Assembly: GCF_000715075.1 (NCBI RefSeq)
Contig: NC_134087.1
Location: 183,179,276 to 183,243,275 of the forward strand
Length of the DNA stretch: 64,000 nt
Direction of reading: 5' to 3'
Origin: Nicotiana tabacum
Taxonomy: Eukaryota > Streptophyta > Magnoliopsida > Solanales > Solanaceae
In this document: positions 57,621 to 64,000 of the stretch, one piece after another
Layout of the letters: each line of letters starts with the position of its first letter
How positions within the stretch are numbered: the stretch's first letter is position 1
Notes under the pieces: model-generated
Seen by the model: only the letters and a program-made list of their open reading frames with translations
Databases searched by the model: none
What the model was told of the DNA's origin: nothing
Translations under genes and position numbers: made by a program

Positions 57621-59640
57621 TTTCCCCCTTTGCTCTAGCCTCGGTCTTCGTCTTCTTTGAGTCGGCCCTCGACAAGCCCCGAAGAAGGGGACTCGGCCGC
57701 AACTCCACGTCCTCGGGGTCTCGAGGTATTCTTTCGAAGTGGCGTGATAGCGAGAAATTAAACCTTTTGATTTTGCTGTATACAGATAGTTTTTGCGTTT
57801 CCTGGAACAAAGCGATAGAAAATGATTCTGACACCGAACTCCACGAGCTTCTCACGGTGACATCATACCAATGATGCAACTTGCGGCACGAGCTTTTGTG
57901 GAAATCGAGGTGTCCCATAGACTTGTGTATTTGACATCATTCAATGCACTATCGATCCCGTTCTCCAAGATAAATGCACCGCCACTAATTCGATTTTTCA
58001 AGAATGTAGTAATTGCGTCTGCCGATCAATCTTCCAAAGCTTCGATGACTGTGTCATTACCCTATAAGTAGGGGCGCTTTGGCGTTGTTTTTCTATCCAA
58101 GTGCCTTCATTAGCTCATTTTCTCATTTCTTCTTATTATCTTCCTCCATCTTTGAACATCATGTTTGGGGCTCGTGGCCTCAAGGTCGTTTGGCAGAGCT
58201 CTCGTAGGCTGTGTTGTGGCCTCTTGCCGGAGCTTCCATTTGTCGAGCATGACCATGTCATCCTGTTGCTACTGTGGTTGTTGTTACGTCTACTGTTGCT
58301 GCCCTTGTTTGCTCGAGATGATGACATGCGGGGGTCAACTTTCCTTGCTCGCAAAAATCTCTTCGGATTATAGGTCGCTGCTCAAAAGGGGGCTCAGATT
58401 ATACACCAATGCTCACCTTCATACCCCGGCTCGACGTGGTGCTCTGCCCCGAGCTGGTAGCTTGCACGGCTAGATGTTCCAAGAAGTGGACTATAAGTAG
58501 TCACGCAAGCGGGACCGAGGCTCGCCCGGTCATCCGTCTCTCCGAGGTTCTCTTGGCCAGCGAGGGTCCTCGACCTTCGGAGAGCTAGGCATTTTTTCAT
58601 CCCTCCCTTCTAGCATCGTCCCTCCCTTTGGAGAGCTAGGCATTTTTTCATCCCTCCCTTTGGGGATATCAGTGTGGAAGGCTGGGATGAGTCTTCTGAG
58701 GATGTGTTCCCGAATGTGCTTGTTGCAGGAGGCGGACCTTCGAAGGTAGACCAGTCTCTAGGCTTTTATCACGCGTGTGCACCCTTTTGTTTCTTCCTTT
58801 ATGCGTAAGAACCCTTTGCGGGCTTTTTGTAATTGTATGTAGGGACCCTTCGAGGGCTGTTGTATATGGATGTTTATGAATATGAAGATATTTTCTTGAT
58901 TTTTGTTATTGATGCTTGCCCTACTATTGTATGTTCTTGTGCGCTTCGATGCTTTAAATGTTTTCCTTTGTTGTTGACCATTGATATCTAATTCAGATGC
59001 GAGCGTTCTTTCCGATCCTCTGCCGATTGACATTGCTCTTTTCCGAGCCCATAGTCATACTCGGACCAAGCCTGCATCGGTCTGATAGACTCGGGTCGTC
59101 TGGCCCTTCGAGTTGCATGGAGATAGTACGCTAAGTTTTGACGTTTTTGAGAGTGGTATCTTGAGCGAATGGCAGCTTCGGGTACCTGGGGGTCTACTCT
59201 AAACTTTATGTAGATATCCTTTTAAAGCGTAGTGGATAGACTTCCGTCAAAGAGTTGCCTATATTTACGATATGCATTGAGCCCTCTTTGAGTCTTCATA
59301 GGCGGAGCTGTAAGTGATTACTTTTCTTTTTAGAAAGGAAAACCACGAGATCTGGCGCCACATCGGGGCTGGAGATGATGTATTTGGCTTATTATAGCTT
59401 AATTTCTTATCGATGGAGGTCTCGAGGGTCGGGTAGCACCTCGGGGTCTATACCAAGGCCATTGGCCTCCCACGGCTTACTCTGGAAAGGTGAATCGTTG
59501 TTGTTTCCCACATATATGTGGGGTGGCTTTTGCTTCTTTTGGAAGATCTCATTATTTTGGAAAGCTATCCCTCTATCTTGGCATCGGGCCCTTCGTTTAT
59601 TCAGGTACAAAAAAGTGTTGGTGTACGTCCCTGCTTTAGC
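57621..59640 (+). other. Region upstream of the antisense gene of element C
   Basis: A plus-strand TATA-like CCCTATAAGTAGGGG lies near 58060-58074, followed by a pyrimidine-rich leader and an ATG at 58161 with a short open frame of no recognised family. A 48-bp direct repeat ('GGAGAGCTAGGCATTTTTTC') occurs near 58578 and 58627. TGGCGCCACATCGGGGCTGG at 59354-59373 resembles a primer site but sits inside the element. Confidence 0.45.
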
Positions 59641-61634
59641 CAGTTAATTCTTCCATAGCCAAGGCAGCTACTTCGGGCCCGACCCGGCGGGGAGGGGAGA
59701 GTTCCACTCCCAGTGTTCAGGATCCGCGGGAGTTCACTCTAAAGACTATGTCTTTGAAAAGAGGGGAACATCTGGAGATGGTGAGGAGATACTACGGATG
59801 GGGCGAGGGGATAGCGCTGCAGGTGCTTTCCCCGGATGAGAGTATTACAGACTCTGCTGATGGATTCTTGAACGTATACATGTACCCTTTTGCATTAGGC
59901 CCCCTTGATAGGGTCGTGCTTGACTTCTGCTTGAAGTATCGGGTTACTTTGGCGCAAATACATCCGTCGTTTTGGCGAGTGATGTTGATGGTGAGATTCT
60001 TTGTGGAGAAGGCTAGGCTTGAATTCACGCTTAGCCACCTCGTCAGGCTGTACCGGCCCTTTCATCATCGAGGCCTGCTAACCCTACGGTGTCATTCCTC
60101 CACGCCCTTTGTTGTGATGATGAGAAAGATGAGGATCAAGAGTGGGTCAGTCAATTCGTCCGGGTTTGGACAGCTGACATTATTCCCGGGGAGCTCATGC
60201 CATTTCCCGAGGGATAGAATTATGCGCTTGAGTGGAGTCTCTCGTGCTTTCTCAGATTTGCTTATAGCGAAAACCAGTTGAGTAATTGTGTTTCCTCCTC
60301 TTCTGCAGCAACTTCATGGACGCCGGCTGAAGTTACCGATCTGCCCGACTGGATCCGGAGGTTGGCGACCCATTCGACTTGCGACGAGCGTAGGTAGCGA
60401 GTTGTGTCCCATGGCAGATGGGAAGCGAAATACCAAGGTACGCGCGTACGCTGTTTTCACCTTAGTCTTCGTATATGACATTTTCTCATTTCTACTAGTT
60501 TTGCCGCCGCATGTATCGGGTGTTCCTCCGGAGAGGGAGAGGAGTTGTCGGCCTCTGAGCCAAGGGACAATGGCGGTGAAGGGGACTTACACTCGCAGTG
60601 CGATGGAGCTTTTAATACAGCTAAACGAGCTTGTATCTTCGAGGAGAGTACATCGCCCTATCCCGCTGTTCCCGAAGCATTTGGATCCGGAACAGTAGTT
60701 CCTCCGAGTGAATATACCTCGACCGAGGGTGGTTCTACCGGGCTCAAAGGGGCTGGATCAACAGGAGTGTGCTTGGACTTCGAGGGAGTCCACCGGCTTC
60801 ACTTCACGGTAAGTTTCGCCTTAGTCCTTCTGTATTTCGCGTCTCCCTTTCTTTATCGAGTTTTCCTTCTGCAGGCCTTTGATAGGCTCAGATCTGAGCT
60901 GCTCCGTCATGGAGCTAGACTTTGGAAAGCTTTGGATGAGGGTGAGTCCCTTAGGCCCCCTAGCGAGGAGAAGGAGGTTGAGTTGATGCATTGGCGGTAT
61001 GAGGCATACCAGATCTCGAATTACGAGAGATATTTGATGGAGAAGATAACCTTTCATAGTATGCATTTTGCTCTTTTGACCCTTAAGTTACTCCTTTTGC
61101 CTATCTTAGCTACAGAAAAAGACGGAGGCTTTGGAGTACCTTGGGGGTGAAGCCGACCGAGTCAGGAATGCATGTGGTGAACTGAGGGCTCAGGTGCAGG
61201 TTTAAGCTCTAGAGGAGAGGGGCGCTTTGGCCAAGGTTCCTGCCTTCAATTCCCAACTCCTCTTGGCTCGTGACAATGCTTCAGTTCAAGCGGATATGAT
61301 CGCGAAGCTCGAGTCCGATCTCTCAAAGATTAGGGCTGAGATAATCGATGCTCGGGCTGAAGTAGCATTGAGTCAGACCAAGGCTGATCAAGAGATGGCG
61401 ATTCATTTAAAAGACATTGTCGATGCCCAAGCCGAGTTGAAGCAGGCCCTCGATCGTGAGAAGAGGATCGAGGAATATGTCCGTTGCAGATCCCGAAGAG
61501 AGGTACTTGTAGATATCGGCGCCAGGGGTTTCGTTCTCTCGGAGAAGTTAGTACGTGCAAGGGCGGATGAGCGTGAGGCTCGGTCACTTCTTGCCAACAT
61601 CACGAAGAGTGAAGCTGTGGCTGGTATGCCGTAA
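59641..61634 (+). pseudogene. Antisense intron-bearing PF04195-type gene of element C, decayed
   Basis: The frame is open from about 59641, with a Met at 59748. The PF04195 core reads VYMYPFALGPLDRVVLDFCL, LTLAQIHPSFWRVMLMVRFF-like, and LSHLVRLYRPFHHRGLLTLR. A one-base shift near 60115 and a TAG near 60218 (probably from TGG) damage its end. Probable introns: acceptor CTTCTGCAG near 60308, donor CAAGGTACGCG near 60438, donor CACGGTAAGTTTCG near 60808 and acceptor CTTCTGCAG near 60873. The C-terminal coiled coil (IAKLESDLSKIRAEIIDARA ... KQALDREKRIEEYV) ends at the TAA at 61632. The first exon borders fall at the same places as in copy B. Compared with B it is closer to full length but still disabled. 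The biochemical role is unknown. Confidence 0.7.
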
Positions 61635-61789
61635 CCTTCTAGAGCAGAGCGTTAATTTCGCTATTTTGTCATTTTGTATTTGTCATTCGCGAAGCATGTT
61701 TGTATATGGAGAACACACCTTTTGTGTGTGATAATAGAGAACTTGAAGCTTTATCTCTTTCCGCATTTCTTTTGACCAGGCGGGCTGGT

Positions 61790-62420
61790 TTCGGTGTCTG
61801 GCGGGAGCCCTGTGGATCCGGAGCTCACTAGACAGGCCCGGAGGCTCTCAAGTGCAATCTTCGACGAGGGTAGGCGTTAGAGATTTCGTGCTTTGCCCAA
61901 CTATTTTGTGTTTAGTCTTCGAGTCAGGCTTTGAATCGAGTTTACCCGACCTTCAATCTCCTGTGCATGCACGGGTGGATGATGATGGTTTTTATTCCCC
62001 GCCCTTGGGCATTCGTATTTTAACTATTTTGGGTTCAGTCTCCCAGTCGTGTCATGACTCAAGCTTTAATTGGCCCTTAAGTTTTTTCGTGCCTGCATGG
62101 GCGGATAACGATGGCTCTTGCACCTCAGGTCGGAGTGACCTTTTAAGTGTGTGGCCCGGAGGCTCGTTTGGCTGGCAATAATTGATCTTACGCTTTTGCC
62201 TGTGGACATATTGTAGTTAACTATTTTGGATCCGGTCTCCGAATCGGGTTACGACTCGAGCTCATTTTAATCCTCAAGTTTTCAATTTTCAAGCTAGAGA
62301 CAGTGGCTCTTACGCTATTTGGTCATTGCGGTCTTTTAGTGTGCAGTCTGGAGGCTCATTTGGCTGGCAACAATGGCTCTTACGCTTTTGCCCGTGGGCA
62401 TATTGTAGGCTTTGTTTTCC
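61790..62420 (+). repeat. Diverged tandem units of about 180-230 bp downstream of the antisense gene
   Basis: Shared segments 'GGCTCTTACGCTTTTGCC', 'GGAGGCTCGTTTGGCTGGCAA', 'TAACTATTTTGG...GGTCTCC' recur about three times with strong divergence. Confidence 0.6.
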
Positions 62421-64000
62421 TCTCGTTAAGGTCTTTTTGAAATAATTTTGCCTGACCTATCGTCGGTTCGAGAAGAACCTCGATTTCAAGTTGTTAGCGG
62501 CGATGTTCGAGCACCTCGGAAGATTTAGCTCATAGGTTGAGTTGCTCGAAGCCTTGTGATTTGGCGCTGACGTTGTCGAAGCTCGTTTGCCTATTGAGGG
62601 AAGCCTATTTTAATCGGTTCTTTTTGAAGTAGATATGAAGTAATGGCCTGTGATTTTATTAGTGATGGTCGGGCGTCCCCGAGTCGCGTTAATGGCTGGT
62701 GCAGCCATTTTTACCGTAGTCATATGTGTTTGGCCGGAGCCATTTTTGATCCCGAGTGATAGTTTAGGCATCTACACCGAGGGTATGCCCTTTCGGGATT
62801 CTTACAAATGCAACGTATAGCCTAAACTTTGGGATTGAGTTTTATGCTTATAATAAGGTCTTACAAAATTTTCATGCCTGTTGAGCTCTTACAGTTTGTC
62901 ATGCCTGTTGAGGTTTTACAGTTTGTCATGCATATTGTGGTCTTACAGTTTGTCATGCCTGTTGAGGTCTTACACTGTTTGTTGCTATGTAAAATAGATC
63001 TAGCTAGACCGAGTTTTCCCGCTCGGGGTCTTACGGCCTCGGGTTTTCCAGTATATGGCGATTGACGACAGTCTCGAGGTCATCGAGTTTGCTTAGGCTC
63101 GAAGGCCGTTACTTGTGAGCTCGGAGTTGCCTTGTTGGGGCCTTATGAGCCTGGAGTTCCGATCCTGGGGTCGTGCGGGTGCCAAATTATTAACGCTAAG
63201 TCTCTGAGTATTTCGGGACGCATTCGGCGGAGGGACCCCTGCCGCGAGCATGCTGAAATTTTATTTTTTTGGAGTACGAGATGCTGAAAGATATTCTTTT
63301 ATTGCTTGGCGTAAATACATGTCGTTTCGTTGTTGCGAGCTTGGCCCGTGCAGGTGCGGCCCCTTGGACCATTTGTTCTGGTACATGATTCCCTATTGAA
63401 ACTCAGTCCATCGTTCCCCGGTCCTTCCGAGCAGATGGCGCCTTCAAGAGGGGGGGTGCCCTTCATCGCTTGATTGCAAGAGAAAGCCTGCAATCTTGTC
63501 AGATCCTCCTAGGGGGGTATGTTGCTCTACTAAGAACATTGCTGGTGAGACCCTCTTCGGGGCGGAAGTCTGGCCGAGGGGAAAGAGCGCAGCAACTTCC
63601 GTTAAGGCCTCGGGATCTTTGGGTAGAGTTAGCACTTCCGAACGCCCTGGTCGGGTGTCTGCATACAGGTTAGTGAAAAATAACGAAGAAGGCAGGTAGT
63701 TTTTCTTTACCGCGGGATGTGCAAGTGATGTTCCGAGGTTTGATAGGTTCCTACTGTTTCGAGGTGAGGACTCTAGTACAGCCCTCCGCTGTGTTTAATC
63801 GGGCTTGGTCGAAGATGTGGTTCGCTTACCCTTTGGCTCTTTCGAGAGTGGAGATATTAGTGCCAGTGACGCGTTATGTGATGTGGACTTTCCCCTTGCT
63901 GTGTGTCGCTCCCCACAGATGGTTTCAATCTCATCCTTCGCTGAAGGTTTCATTCTTTTGGCGAAATGGGGACGACACTCTCTTCGGACGGTGTGCCCGT
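62421..64000 (+). other. Non-coding region of element C
   Basis: No recognisable gene on either strand. A 30-bp tandem repeat lies at 62871-62985. Short open frames at 63299-63699 overlap each other on both strands and look random. Confidence 0.5.
62871..62985 (+). repeat. 30-bp tandem repeat, four copies
   Basis: Units of 'CATGCCTGTTGAGGTCTTAC' plus 'AGTTTGT' at about 62872, 62901, 62928 and 62955. They create the spurious open frame 62829-63065. Confidence 0.8.

Larger units (their letters stand above)
57116..64000 (-). mobile_element. Tat-like element C, minus orientation, right end outside window
   Basis: An LTR starts at 57116 (TGTTAGAGAAG), ending element 2. Its minus strand shows a TATA box (CTATATAAAGGG, about 57483-57494) followed by a CT-rich leader, so the element points left. 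The PF04195-type gene (about 59641-61634) is on the plus strand, antisense to the element, as in A and B. A repeat-rich non-coding region follows (61790-63000). The primer site and 5' LTR should lie right of 64000. Confidence 0.6.

Noticed and set aside
58161..58373. ATG and Leu-rich frame resembling a signal peptide
   Set aside because: Short, overlapped by other frames, and lying in the leader of the antisense gene; no supporting homology.
59354..59373. TGGCGCCACATCGGGGCTGG as a primer binding site
   Set aside because: It sits inside element C rather than next to an LTR end, and the plus orientation conflicts with the minus-strand TATA box and leader in the LTR; kept only as a remark.
63299..63699. 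Overlapping open frames on both strands near the right edge
   Set aside because: No family resemblance and mutual overlap; GC-richer sequence simply has fewer stops.

Overview
This is plant nuclear DNA, AT-rich and packed with transposable elements. It is most likely from Solanaceae, probably Nicotiana. That assignment rests on recognising Solanaceae-type repeats (long Tekay-like LTRs starting TGTCACGACCC, SIRE-type copia, Athila-like elements with a tRNA-Asp primer site), not on a search. No intact protein-coding gene was found. The only host gene is an F-box/FBA pseudogene at 19302-20354, and nearly everything else is nested retroelements plus one Mutator-like DNA transposon.

Layout from left to right. 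1-2620: minus-strand LINE with a broken ORF1 (DUF4283-like region plus CCHC knuckle), apparently inserted in the 5' LTR of the next element. 2621-10352: non-autonomous Athila-like LTR element 1 (PBS, two decayed ORFs, PPT, 3' LTR). 10353-17380: mosaic of minus-strand copia (SIRE-type) pieces. 17380-18787: 3' end of Tat-like element A, with an antisense PF04195-type ORF. 18788-20401: host DNA with the F-box pseudogene. 20402-27050: complete Tat-like element B (TSD TCTAT), with a 91-bp tandem array and an antisense intron-bearing PF04195-type pseudogene. 27505-36913: Tekay-like element (TSD CAATC) whose right LTR holds a nested 3.1-kb solo LTR (TSD TCCCG). 37160-40833: MULE with long TIRs and a 10-bp TSD. 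40834-42288: AT-rich host spacer. 42289-57115: Athila-like element 2, split by a coding-less Tekay-like element (45595-54813) and cut at its right by Tat-like element C (57116 to the window end).

Host segments (18788-20401, 27051-27504, 36914-37159, 40834-42288) line up as one locus expanded by insertions. The right-hand segments resemble the F-box upstream region, so a second F-box copy may lie to the right of the window.

Two patterns deserve most attention. First, each LTR family carries its own short palindromic word, repeated in its LTR and again inside the element: TTCGC(A/T)(A/T)(A/T)TGCGAA-like in element 1, TGCGATCGCA in element 2, GGAACC-A-GGTTCC in copia, CCGC-N4-GCGG in one Tekay LTR. 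Elements 1 and 2 belong to the same family, yet their words differ at matching places. Second, three Tat-like copies share one architecture: an antisense gene with introns, a coiled-coil tail and, in copy B, its own TATA box, lying opposite to the LTR orientation.
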